From Anaerotignum neopropionicum (GTDB lineage: Bacteria; Bacillota; Clostridia; Lachnospirales; Anaerotignaceae): DNA of 64,000 nucleotides. The notes beneath the pieces were generated by a model. That model was not told the DNA's origin. It searched no databases and worked only from the letters and a program-made list of their open reading frames with translations. A program made the translations under genes and the position numbers. The stretch spans positions 1 through 64,000 of the forward strand of contig NZ_LRVM01000008.1 of NCBI RefSeq assembly GCF_001571775.1, read 5' to 3'. Below, piece by piece: positions 7,685-14,693 of the stretch; position 1 is the stretch's first letter, and each line of letters starts with the position of its first letter.

Positions 7685-8074
7685 ATGAAGCTTACTATGT
7701 TAAAAGGGAAAATACATCGTGCAAAAGTAGTACAGGCGGAACTGGATTATGTTGGAAGTATCACGGTGGATGAAGATTTATTAGATGCTGCCTGTATTTT
7801 AGAATATGAGAAGGTATGTATCGTAGATATTAATAATGGTCAACGTATTGAAACATATACAATTGCTGGAGAACGTGGCTCAGGGTTAATCTGCTTGAAT
7901 GGTGCAGCGGCAAGATGCGTACAGGTTAACGATAAAATTATTATTATGGCATATATTCAGCTTACACCAGAAGAAGCAAAAGAATTTAGACCGAGTGTTG
8001 TATTTGTTGATGAGGATAATAATATTATTCGCAAAAGTATTTATGAGAAACATGGGTTGCTAAAGGATTTATAA
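7685..8074 (+). CDS. panD: Aspartate 1-decarboxylase precursor
   Basis: This 129-residue pyruvoyl enzyme makes beta-alanine from aspartate for pantothenate and coenzyme A. The self-cleavage site is the conserved Gly24-Ser25 in [12 protein letters not shown], where Ser25 becomes the pyruvoyl group. The family motifs [16 protein letters not shown] and [11 protein letters not shown] are present. Length is normal (about 127). It stands alone: panB and panC are not in the window, and the 680 bases upstream hold no gene. It follows GGAAGG at 7671-7676. The last residues replace the usual panD tail. Confidence 0.96.
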   Translation: MKLTMLKGKIHRAKVVQAELDYVGSITVDEDLLDAACILEYEKVCIVDINNGQRIETYTIAGERGSGLICLNGAAARCVQVNDKIIIMAYIQLTPEEAKEFRPSVVFVDEDNNIIRKSIYEKHGLLKDL

Positions 8075-8106
8075 AATATGGAAATTTATATAAGAACTTT
8101 TTATAA

Positions 8107-8240
8107 AGTCCAAGGAATATGGAAGTGACATACCAAAAACTTTTATTAAAATCGCATAGCTATGCATTTTTAGAAGGTCAAGGGTGAAACCCTTGTGAGA
8201 GTTTGAGGGCAAAGCCCTCAAGGCTTTGACTTTATCAACA
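8107..8240 (-). repeat. Dispersed hairpin-mosaic repeat, copy 1
   Basis: Read on the minus strand it starts TGTTGATAAAGTC and contains GAGGG/CCCTC and AAGGG/CCCTT hairpins, then GCAT/ATGC inside a longer A/T stem, then AAAAGTTTTTGG. The order and many bases are shared with copies at 11959, 48750 and 57224. This copy lacks the later modules. It lies between convergent panD and the flavodoxin gene. Confidence 0.85.
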
Positions 8241-8244
8241 TAAT

Positions 8245-8269
8245 AAGGCACCTGAATTCAGGCGCCTTA
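8245..8269 (-). terminator. Hairpin downstream of the flavodoxin gene
   Basis: A near-perfect palindrome, AAGGCACCTGA with its complement (one mismatch), lies 30 bases beyond the flavodoxin stop. The T run on the minus strand is weak (CCTTATTAT), so termination may be partial. Confidence 0.5.
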
Positions 8270-8298
8270 AAGGAAAAGGATCGAATATGAGATATTTC

Positions 8299-8712
8299 TT
8301 AATATGCCGCAAATTCTTGGCCAAGGGCTAAGCAACGAGCCTTGCCATCTGCATCGGGAAATCCACAAATAATCAAGCCTTCGTTCAAAAGATTAATACC
8401 AGCTTTTTCGCATCTTGCACACCAATCGCGCATCCACTGGCCATCACCCCAGCCATAAGAACCAAACAGAGCAACCTTTTTGCCTTTTAAGCCACCCTCG
8501 ATAGAGGAAAAGAAAGGTTCAAATTCACCTTCTTCTAAAACCTCATCGCCCATAGAAGGACAACCTAAAGCAATCTTATCATAGTCGCTGATGTTGCCGC
8601 TGAACGCATCTACAGAAAAGATTTCTGTGTCCGCCCCCAAACCTTGAGCGATCTCTTTTGCCATAACTTCGGTATTGCCTGTTCCACTCCAATAAATAAC
8701 AGCACTTTTCAT
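8299..8712 (-). CDS. Short-chain flavodoxin
   Basis: This is a 137-residue FMN electron carrier. The phosphate-binding loop is YWSGTGNTEVMA (about residues 7-18). The isoalloxazine loops are near GCPSMGDE (about 50-57) and GSYGWGDGQWM (about 83-93). Length is typical for short-chain flavodoxins. Its ATG immediately follows the TAA of the DUF3793 gene, with the AGGAGG site inside that gene, so the two are coupled. Flavodoxin replaces ferredoxin when iron is short, which fits the iron-type operators in front of this operon. Confidence 0.93.
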   Translation of the reverse strand: MKSAVIYWSGTGNTEVMAKEIAQGLGADTEIFSVDAFSGNISDYDKIALGCPSMGDEVLEEGEFEPFFSSIEGGLKGKKVALFGSYGWGDGQWMRDWCARCEKAGINLLNEGLIICGFPDADGKARCLALGQEFAAY

Positions 8713-9306
8713 TTACAAAACCTCCTGTAATGTTTGTTTTGCTTCTAATAAAGAGAGAATTGGAATCCCTTCGGAAGCCTGATGTAATAATTTTTTTCTG
8801 CAATTTGTATATTGTTGGAAAGTTGCTACGGCGGCTTTTTCGTCACCGTAGACCTTCCAATAGCCACAGAGCTTATAGTTCTGCCCCTTTTCCTCAATGA
8901 AGGCAAAAACATCCTCCGACGGATAGCCTAAAAAAAAGCCGATTTCATGGGGGAAATCATTACACTTTTGAATACGCCGGCGAAGGAAAGCCAAAGTATT
9001 CACTAAAGCAGCTTCTTGATTTACATCTAGGGGATAGCCAGTTTTTATTAGAAAATCCTTGATTTTAGGATTGCTAAAGTATTCCAGCAGTTTTTCTTTT
9101 CTGTAAACCAGGAAAAATACACGTTTGCTGCAGCAGTAAAGATATTGCAATGAAATACCTTTTTTCTCCAGCTGTTCTTGATAGGCTGCCACTTCATTTT
9201 TTAGATTTTGCAAGCAAGGTAAGGGTAGAGAAAAAAGATTTGCTTGCTTAAGACCGTATAGGGTAGGGGCACCGTGATAAAGCATCTGCATTTCAAAATC
9301 AGACAT
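8713..9306 (-). CDS. DUF3793 family protein
   Basis: This 197-residue soluble protein belongs to DUF3793, seen near feo and flavodoxin genes in Clostridia. Visible features are the N-terminal HGAPTLYGLKQANLFSL segment, the central EIGFFLGYPSEDVFAFIE (about 120-137) and CGYWKVYGDEKAA (about 147-159). It has no membrane helix or signal peptide. The function is not known. It is the middle gene of the DUF2325-DUF3793-flavodoxin operon. A GTTAG-N6-CTAAC site sits 15 bases before its start. Context suggests a role in iron limitation or heme/iron handling. Confidence 0.85.
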   Translation of the reverse strand: MSDFEMQMLYHGAPTLYGLKQANLFSLPLPCLQNLKNEVAAYQEQLEKKGISLQYLYCCSKRVFFLVYRKEKLLEYFSNPKIKDFLIKTGYPLDVNQEAALVNTLAFLRRRIQKCNDFPHEIGFFLGYPSEDVFAFIEEKGQNYKLCGYWKVYGDEKAAVATFQQYTNCRKKLLHQASEGIPILSLLEAKQTLQEVL

Positions 9307-9321
9307 AAGCCAACCTCCTTC

Positions 9322-9337
9322 GTTAGCTAAGGCTAAC
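9322..9337 (-). promoter_or_regulatory. GTTAG-N6-CTAAC operator between DUF2325 and DUF3793 genes
   Basis: GTTAGCTAAGGCTAAC is an exact match to the motif seen at the feo genes. It abuts the stop codon of the DUF2325 gene and lies just upstream of the DUF3793 ribosome site. Confidence 0.65.
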
Positions 9338-9622
9338 TTAAGCCTGACAGTAGGAACTAAGTATCTTGTTTAAAGCAGAAGAAGAAGAGCTGTGAGAGCG
9401 AGCAATGGTAATTTGATTACGCTCAGCTTCTTGCACTGCACCTGCTACCATTATGTGTGATACTGTACTGGTAAAAAGGACAATTAAATCTGCCTGGCCA
9501 ATTTGACTGCGAAAGTTCCCCGGCATTTGGGTGAAAACCTTGCTTTTGCAATTATATTTTTTACAAATATCCATATATTGACGAACCATACGGTCGTGAC
9601 CGCCTACTATAACAACGCTCAT
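9338..9622 (-). CDS. DUF2325 domain protein
   Basis: This 94-residue protein starts MSVVIVGGHDRM, the DUF2325 hallmark (a Rossmann-like VVGG loop). It continues with a helix and VFTQMPGNFRSQIGQADLIVLFTSTVSH. The C-terminal part is a helix with a Ser run. DUF2325 proteins in Clostridia commonly accompany feo genes and DUF3793, and the molecular role is unknown. It is the first gene of the minus-strand operon, with a promoter at about 9700-9672 and a GTTAG-N6-CTAAC operator between promoter and start. Confidence 0.9.
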   Translation of the reverse strand: MSVVIVGGHDRMVRQYMDICKKYNCKSKVFTQMPGNFRSQIGQADLIVLFTSTVSHIMVAGAVQEAERNQITIARSHSSSSSALNKILSSYCQA

Positions 9623-9646
9623 AATATACCTCCAAAAATAAATTTA

Positions 9647-9662
9647 GTTAGTTTTAACTAAC
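9647..9662 (-). promoter_or_regulatory. GTTAG-N6-CTAAC operator of the DUF2325 operon
   Basis: GTTAGTTTTAACTAAC is an exact match and forms the core of a longer palindrome (TAGTTAGTT-TT-AACTAACTA). It lies 10-25 bases downstream of the -10, the same placement as the site at feoA. Confidence 0.7.
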
Positions 9663-9671
9663 TATATGACT

Positions 9672-9700
9672 ATGCTACCATTATCACCAGCAATTGTCAA
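9672..9700 (-). promoter_or_regulatory. Promoter of the DUF2325-DUF3793-flavodoxin operon
   Basis: On the minus strand, TTGACA (9700-9695), a 17-base spacer and TAGCAT (9677-9672). Consensus -35 and moderate -10, followed by the operator. Confidence 0.75.
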
Positions 9701-9765
9701 GGCTTTTTTGAAAAGTTTACGATGGATTTTAAAAACGGGATAATATGGATTGCTTCATATAAATA

Positions 9766-9774
9766 TGCTATAAT
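9766..9774 (+). promoter_or_regulatory. Extended -10 promoter of the GNAT gene
   Basis: TGCTATAAT is a perfect extended -10 (TGN-TATAAT), 20 bases before the start codon. No good -35 is visible. Confidence 0.6.
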
Positions 9775-9794
9775 AATCAAAAGGAGAGATCATT

Positions 9795-10331
9795 ATGTTT
9801 CAGACAGAAAGACTAATTTTACGCAGTTTAACAAAAGAGGATGCAACGGATCTTTTTGCATATAGCAAGGACGAGACGGTAGGTAAAAATGCGGGGTGGA
9901 AGCCCCACGAAAGCCTGGATGAGTCAAAGCAAATACTTGAGGAAGTGTTTTTGGACAAGGAAGATGTGTTTGGAATTATAGAAAAACAGTCTGGAAGGTT
10001 GATAGGCACGGTGGGGTTTATGCCTGATCTTACCAGAACGAATGATAATGCAAGAATGCTTGGTTATGCCATTGGCAGGGATTATTGGGGTAAGGGCTTT
10101 ATGACAGAGGCAGTGCAGGCGCTTTTATCCTATGGCTTTTTAGAAAAGGGATATGGTATCATTTCTGTTTCCCATTATTCGGACAATTTTCGTTCACAAA
10201 GAGTAATTGAAAAATGCGGGTTTCAATTTGAAGGCGTACAGCGACAAAGTGAACTGCGTTATGATGGCGTGCTGATGGACAAAAAGTGGTATTCTTTGAC
10301 CGCAGAGGAATTTTGTCAAACTATGAAATAA
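9795..10331 (+). CDS. GNAT family N-acetyltransferase (RimJ/RimL type)
   Basis: This is a 178-residue acetyl-CoA-dependent acetyltransferase. It starts TERLILRSLTKEDA, typical of the RimJ/RimL branch. The acetyl-CoA loop is GYAIGRDYWGKGFMTEA (about residues 86-102), and NFRSQRVIEKCGF (about 133-145) is the conserved C-terminal motif. The substrate (ribosomal protein N-terminus or a small molecule) cannot be told. Single gene after AAGGAGAG. Confidence 0.9.
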   Translation: MFQTERLILRSLTKEDATDLFAYSKDETVGKNAGWKPHESLDESKQILEEVFLDKEDVFGIIEKQSGRLIGTVGFMPDLTRTNDNARMLGYAIGRDYWGKGFMTEAVQALLSYGFLEKGYGIISVSHYSDNFRSQRVIEKCGFQFEGVQRQSELRYDGVLMDKKWYSLTAEEFCQTMK

Positions 10332-10419
10332 AGATGAAGATTTTGGTATATTGTTTCAATACTAAATTTAGGGATTTTCAAGTAAAATAAGAGTCAGTGC
10401 GATGAAAAGAGGTGTTGTT

Positions 10420-11211
10420 GTGGAAATAGTCAACTGGAAAGAGCTTTTATATCCTTATGAACAAGCGATGGACGAATTGCTTTTAAAATTTCGCTATTTA
10501 GACAAGGAATGCAGGCATTTGGGAATATATTCCCCCATTGACTCGGTAACGGGGCGCTTGAAAAAACCTGCAAGTATTTTAGAAAAGGCAGGAAAGAAGC
10601 AGATACCGCCGGAAGAAATTGAAGAAAAGATAGAGGATATTACAGGCATTCGAATTCTTTGTCAGTTTGTTGAGGATATTGAAAAAGTCGTGGGGATGGT
10701 TCGTGGCAGAAAAGATATGACAGTTGTGGAGGAGCGGGATTACATCACTAAAACCAAAGCCAGCGGTTATCGAAGCTACCATATGATTATACGGTATCCC
10801 CTAAGTACAGCCTTGGGACCAAAGGAGGTACTGGCGGAAATTCAAATTCGTACCAATGCTATGAATTTTTGGGCTACGGCGGAGCATTCTCTTAGGTATA
10901 AATATAGCGGTAATATTCCTGAGAGTTTGCAGCAAAGGCTGATAAATTGTGCGGAGGCCGCATTTCATCTGGATCAGGAAATGTCAACAATCCGTGGGGA
11001 GATTACCAATGCACAGCGTTTAAACGAAATCAAGGGAAACTTGGTTACAAACATTTTGGATAATATTCAAAATCTGTATTTTGAAACAAAATTAGAGCAG
11101 ATGGATGAAATCAACAAGGAATTTGTTGAAATTTGGAATAAAGAAGACATCGATGAGCTGAAGGCCTTTAACGAAAAGCTAAATGTATTGGCAGAGGTTT
11201 ATCGGGTGTAA
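10420..11211 (+). CDS. relQ: GTP pyrophosphokinase, small alarmone synthetase (RelQ/YjbM type)
   Basis: This 263-residue cytosolic enzyme transfers pyrophosphate from ATP to GDP/GTP to make (p)ppGpp. The synthetase domain shows SPIDSVTGRLKKPASILEKA (about 38-57), EDITGIRILCQFVEDI, RDYITKTKASGYRSYH and EIQIRTNAMNFWATAEHSL. These match the YjbM/RelQ subfamily along its length, including KYSGNIPE. No hydrolase, TGS or ACT domain is present, so it is not Rel. The GTG at 10420 is preferred over the ATG at 10402 because AGAGGTG lies just before it and the protein then starts like its relatives. The C-terminus is about 50 residues longer than in YjbM. Confidence 0.92.
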   Translation: MEIVNWKELLYPYEQAMDELLLKFRYLDKECRHLGIYSPIDSVTGRLKKPASILEKAGKKQIPPEEIEEKIEDITGIRILCQFVEDIEKVVGMVRGRKDMTVVEERDYITKTKASGYRSYHMIIRYPLSTALGPKEVLAEIQIRTNAMNFWATAEHSLRYKYSGNIPESLQQRLINCAEAAFHLDQEMSTIRGEITNAQRLNEIKGNLVTNILDNIQNLYFETKLEQMDEINKEFVEIWNKEDIDELKAFNEKLNVLAEVYRV

Positions 11212-11226
11212 AAAAGGAGCGACAGC

Positions 11227-11916
11227 ATGGGGTTATTTGCAATTGCGGATCTTCATTTTAGCTTTTCGGTAGAGAAACCGATGAGTATTTTTGGCGCCAA
11301 TTGGGAAGGCCATAGTGAGAAGATTATACATAGCTGGAAGCGAGAAATTCAAGAAGAGGACACTGTTTTGCTGCCTGGAGATATTTCCTGGGCTATGAAA
11401 GAGGAAGATGCTGCGGCAGATTTGGAGGCAATTCAAAGCCTGCCCGGGCGAAAAATTTTCTTGGAAGGAAATCATGATTATTGGTGGAAGTCTGCTTCTA
11501 GATTGGAGAGAGAATATAAGGGCATGCGGTTTTTAAAAAATGATTGTGACCGTTATGAGAATATTTTTATCTGCGGCACAAGAGGCTGGCTGTGCCCAAA
11601 TGATAGCCGTTTTACCCCACAGGATAAAAAGCTTTACGAAAGAGAGCAAAATAGGCTTAGGCTTTCCTTAGAAAGCGCCATGAGGAAAGGTGCAAAAGAA
11701 ATTCTTTTGATGATGCATTTTCCACCTGTTAATGACAAGCAGGAGAATTCTGCTTTTTTGGAGATCATGGGGGAGTACCCCATTAAACAGGTGGTATATG
11801 GGCATTTACACGGAAAGCCCAGTCATGACAGCGGCATTCAGGGAGAGTGGGCGGGAATCAAGTTCCATTTGGTTTCTGCGGATTATCTGAACTTTTGTCC
11901 CAAAAAAATATTGTAA
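11227..11916 (+). CDS. Metallophosphoesterase
   Basis: This 229-residue calcineurin-like phosphoesterase has all of the metal-binding motifs: DLH (residues 8-10), GDISW (51-55), GNHDYWW (81-87), a later MMHFPP histidine and GHLHGKPSHD near the C-terminus. There is no signal peptide, so it is cytosolic. The substrate is unknown. It lies 15 bases after relQ with its own ribosome site and is probably co-transcribed with it. Confidence 0.9.
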   Translation: MGLFAIADLHFSFSVEKPMSIFGANWEGHSEKIIHSWKREIQEEDTVLLPGDISWAMKEEDAAADLEAIQSLPGRKIFLEGNHDYWWKSASRLEREYKGMRFLKNDCDRYENIFICGTRGWLCPNDSRFTPQDKKLYEREQNRLRLSLESAMRKGAKEILLMMHFPPVNDKQENSAFLEIMGEYPIKQVVYGHLHGKPSHDSGIQGEWAGIKFHLVSADYLNFCPKKIL

Positions 11917-11929
11917 AAGTAAATTTAAA

Positions 11930-11955
11930 GACGGCTATTATTTTCAATAGCCGTC
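11930..11955 (+). repeat. Hairpin flanking repeat copy 2 (left duplicate)
   Basis: GACGGCTATT-ATTTTC-AATAGCCGTC, a 10-bp stem. The same arms recur at 12184-12210 on the other side of the repeat, which suggests duplication of one host hairpin. Confidence 0.8.
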
Positions 11956-11958
11956 ATC

Positions 11959-12175
11959 TTGAAGACAAACCTTGGCGTTGCCCACTTATTGCCCAAGATA
12001 GGGAAGACAGCAAACTAGCCTTTGCGTAGCAAAAGTGATGACTGCCTACTTGTTTTTTGAAAAAAGCAAGACCAAAAAATATTACAAAACCCGCATAGTC
12101 TGCGGGTTTAAATGGGTCAAGGGTGAAACCCTTGTGGGTGTTTGAGGGCAAAGCGCTCAAGGTTTTGACTTTGTA
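11959..12175 (-). repeat. Dispersed hairpin-mosaic repeat, copy 2
   Basis: Read on the minus strand it holds the ordered modules AAGGG/CCCTT, AACCCGCA/TGCGGGTT, TTTTTGGTCTTGC, TTTTGC/GCAAA, CCCTATCTTGGGC and CCAAGGTTTG. Over the right half it is strongly similar to copy 4 (57224) and over the left half to copies 1 and 3. No open frame of note. Confidence 0.9.
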
Positions 12176-12183
12176 TTCGCGGT

Positions 12184-12210
12184 GACGGCTATTGTTTATC
12201 AATAGCCGTT
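12184..12210 (+). repeat. Hairpin flanking repeat copy 2 (right duplicate), likely original terminator
   Basis: GACGGCTATT-GTTTATC-AATAGCCGTT has the same arms as 11930-11955. It is followed by TTGTTTTAATC, so on the plus strand it would work as a terminator for the relQ-phosphoesterase transcript. Confidence 0.75.
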
Positions 12211-12214
12211 TGTT

Positions 12215-12448
12215 TTAATCTTCGTAGACATTTGCAGCTTCAACAATCCGCTTTTTCAATGTTCGTACGTCATAATTCTCTTCCAAATCCAATTCTAAGG
12301 AAAAGCTTTCTAATTCGTCTTCATCTACAAGATAGGTTGCTTCAAAGGCTGAAGTTAAATCATCTTCAAATAATATTTCCCCATCGATGGCCCAGCTATC
12401 ATCGCCTTTATCCATAGAATAGATATTGACTTCAGTGATTCGTAACAT
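12215..12448 (-). CDS. Hypothetical acidic protein
   Basis: This is a 77-residue, strongly acidic, cytosolic protein (MLRITEVNIYSMD... ending NVYED) that I do not recognise. A run of Glu and Asp (DEDELESFSLELDLEENYD) lies near the middle. The ATG follows GGGAGG on the minus strand. It lies downstream of, and may be co-transcribed with, the flavin reductase gene at 12496-13074. There are no cysteines or obvious metal ligands. Confidence 0.65.
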   Translation of the reverse strand: MLRITEVNIYSMDKGDDSWAIDGEILFEDDLTSAFEATYLVDEDELESFSLELDLEENYDVRTLKKRIVEAANVYED

Positions 12449-12495
12449 TGCAAAAAATCCTCCCTTAAAATAAATAATACATTTTGGTTCTTATG

Positions 12496-13074
12496 TTATG
12501 ATTTTTTTGTTTTTTTCGGCTTTTTTATGGAATAGCCAAAGGTTCCCAATTGCTCACCTAGGGTGAAATATGCGCCATGTGAATAGCAGACAGGCTGTGT
12601 GTCATTAAAGTGAAATTTACCTGTTTCATCTAAATATTCATCGCTGACGCTAACGGAAACGACTTCTGCTAAAAACATATGATGTGTGCCCAGAGGAATA
12701 ATTTCCTTCACCTTGCACTCAATGTTTACGGGACTTTCGTAGATGATGGGCGCAGCTACCTGTTCCCCTTTTTTGGCAGTAAGCTTCATTTCCTTGAATT
12801 TATCCATATCTTGCCCGCTTTTCACGCCACAAAAGTCGCAAGCATAAGCCAAGTCTTTTGTAACCAGATTAATAACAAATTCCTTGCTGTTTTTGATCAG
12901 CTCGAAGGAGTGGCGTGAGGGTCGAATGGAAACGTAGGTCATTGCAGGGTCACTATTGATGGTTCCTGTCCATGCAACAGTAATAATATTTGCATTTTCC
13001 TCCGTGCCGCAGGATACCATAACAACTGGTACAGGGTAAAGTACGGTACCCGGCTTCCATATTGCTTTTCCCAT
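12496..13074 (-). CDS. Flavin reductase family protein (FMN-binding)
   Basis: This 192-residue protein has a flavin-reductase-like split-barrel domain. VPVVMVSCGTEENANIITVAWTG and the following SIRPSRHSFELIKNSKEFVINLV are the usual FMN-binding strands. A cysteine-containing CDFCGVKSG segment is at about 80-88. Related anaerobe proteins are small flavoproteins of uncertain substrate, sometimes called flavoredoxin. The C-terminus is lysine-rich. Start ATG follows AGGAGG on the minus strand. Confidence 0.9.
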   Translation of the reverse strand: MGKAIWKPGTVLYPVPVVMVSCGTEENANIITVAWTGTINSDPAMTYVSIRPSRHSFELIKNSKEFVINLVTKDLAYACDFCGVKSGQDMDKFKEMKLTAKKGEQVAAPIIYESPVNIECKVKEIIPLGTHHMFLAEVVSVSVSDEYLDETGKFHFNDTQPVCYSHGAYFTLGEQLGTFGYSIKKPKKTKKS

Positions 13075-13250
13075 GAAACAACCTCCTTTTTTAATAAAGT
13101 ATTAAAGTGACGCTATTAATCTTATACGAGAAATGTCTCTTTGTAAAGATAAAAAACGTCTGAGATTTTAAATGTTTTTTTGGCTATTTCTTGTATTCTA
13201 TGCTATTTTTCAGTATGATATTAAAAAGATATTATTTTTGGAGGAAAACT

Positions 13251-14588
13251 ATGGAATTACCCATTCAATATACGGAAAAAATGCAGCGGCTCTTAGGTGA
13301 GGAATACCCAGAATACTTGGCTTCCTTTGAAGAATCCAGATATTTTGGTTTGCGTGTAAATACTTTAAAGCTATCGATGGAGGATTTCCAAAAGAAAGCT
13401 CTTTTTTCCCTGTCGCCTGTGCCATGGTGCGAGGAGGGATTTTATTATTTGGAGAAAGAACGCCCTTCAAAGCACCCCTATTATCATGCCGGTCTATATT
13501 ATTTGCAGGAGCCCAGTGCCATGAGCCCGGGAGCGATTTTGCCTATTATGCCAGGGGAACGGGTTTTGGATGTTTGTGCTGCGCCGGGAGGGAAATCCAC
13601 CCAATTGGGTGCAAGACTGCAAGGAGAAGGACTTTTGATTGCCAATGATATCAGCGCGGGACGAGCGAAGGCGCTGTTAAAAAATATGGAGCTGTTTGGC
13701 ATACGCAACAGCGTTGTGATGAGTGAACCGCCGGAGCGTTTAGAGGAAAGATTTTCGGGATTTTTTGATAAAATTTTAATTGACGCCCCCTGTTCTGGAG
13801 AAGGGATGTTTCGCAAGGAACCGGACATGGTGAAAAGCTGGAATGAAGAAATGCTTGCATTTTGCCAAAGAGAGCAGGAGAAAATATTGGATTCCTGCGC
13901 AGAGATGCTGCGCCCGGGAGGGATGTTGCTTTATTCCACCTGTACGTTTGCCGTTTGTGAGAATGAAAAAAGCATTTCTGATTTTTTGGAAAAGCACAAG
14001 GAGTTTTCTCTTCTTCCCATTGAAAAAAAGCATGGCTTTTCAGTAGGAATTGGGGAGCTTCAACAGTGCGCTAGATTGTATCCCCATAAAATAAAGGGAG
14101 AAGGCCATTTTCTTGCCTTGCTGCAAAAGAACGGCACGGCGGAGAAAGTTATGCTGACGGGGGAAATTGGAGAAAAAGAAAAGGATCTAGCGCCATTTTT
14201 AGAATTTCAAAAGGAAGTGCTGAAAACCAAGCTTACGGGAACCTTCAAGATTTTTGGGGAAAGCCTGTACCTTTTGCCCAAGGAAATGCCCTCTATGAAA
14301 GGACTTCGGGTATTGCGTACCGGTTGGCAGTTGGGAACGATGAAAAAAGGTCGGTTCGAGCCTTCTCAAGCCTTTGCTATGGGGATTTTTAAGGAAGAAG
14401 TGTCCAATGTGGAGGACTTTTCTTTGAAGGACGACAGGGTCATTCGGTATTTAAAGGGCGAAACCGTTGAAGCGGAAGGAAAGGACGGTTGGACCTTGGT
14501 TTGTGTCGATGGATTTCCTTTGGGCTGGGCGAAAAGACAAGGCGGTCGGCTAAAAAATAAATATGCGGTAGGATGGAAATGGGAGTAA
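13251..14588 (+). CDS. rsmF: rRNA (cytosine-C5-)methyltransferase, RsmB/RsmF (NOL1/NOP2/Sun) family
   Basis: This 445-residue enzyme methylates cytosine C5 in rRNA using S-adenosylmethionine. The ligand-binding loop is DVCAAPGGKSTQL (107-119). The two catalytic cysteines are Cys181 in DAPCSGEGMF and Cys231 in YSTCTF, both intact. The C-terminal 150 residues form the PUA-like region typical of RsmF, with FEPSQAFAM and GRLKNKYAVGWKWE at the end. The ATG at 13251 is chosen over an earlier in-frame ATG at 13191 because TTGGAGG lies 6 bases before it and the protein then begins like its relatives. The exact rRNA position cannot be told. Confidence 0.92.
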   Translation: MELPIQYTEKMQRLLGEEYPEYLASFEESRYFGLRVNTLKLSMEDFQKKALFSLSPVPWCEEGFYYLEKERPSKHPYYHAGLYYLQEPSAMSPGAILPIMPGERVLDVCAAPGGKSTQLGARLQGEGLLIANDISAGRAKALLKNMELFGIRNSVVMSEPPERLEERFSGFFDKILIDAPCSGEGMFRKEPDMVKSWNEEMLAFCQREQEKILDSCAEMLRPGGMLLYSTCTFAVCENEKSISDFLEKHKEFSLLPIEKKHGFSVGIGELQQCARLYPHKIKGEGHFLALLQKNGTAEKVMLTGEIGEKEKDLAPFLEFQKEVLKTKLTGTFKIFGESLYLLPKEMPSMKGLRVLRTGWQLGTMKKGRFEPSQAFAMGIFKEEVSNVEDFSLKDDRVIRYLKGETVEAEGKDGWTLVCVDGFPLGWAKRQGGRLKNKYAVGWKWE

Positions 14589-14623
14589 GTGTACGCTGTT
14601 AGTGGACAAATGTATAATTGAGG

Positions 14624-14651
14624 TTGACAAATGGTGAAAAATTTGTAAAAT
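14624..14651 (+). promoter_or_regulatory. Promoter of thrC
   Basis: TTGACA at 14624-14629, a 16-base spacer and TAAAAT at 14646-14651, about 40 bases before the thrC start. Confidence 0.8.
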
Positions 14652-14693
14652 AGAACTATCGTAAATTGAAGCATAAGAAAGAAGGAGAAGGTC

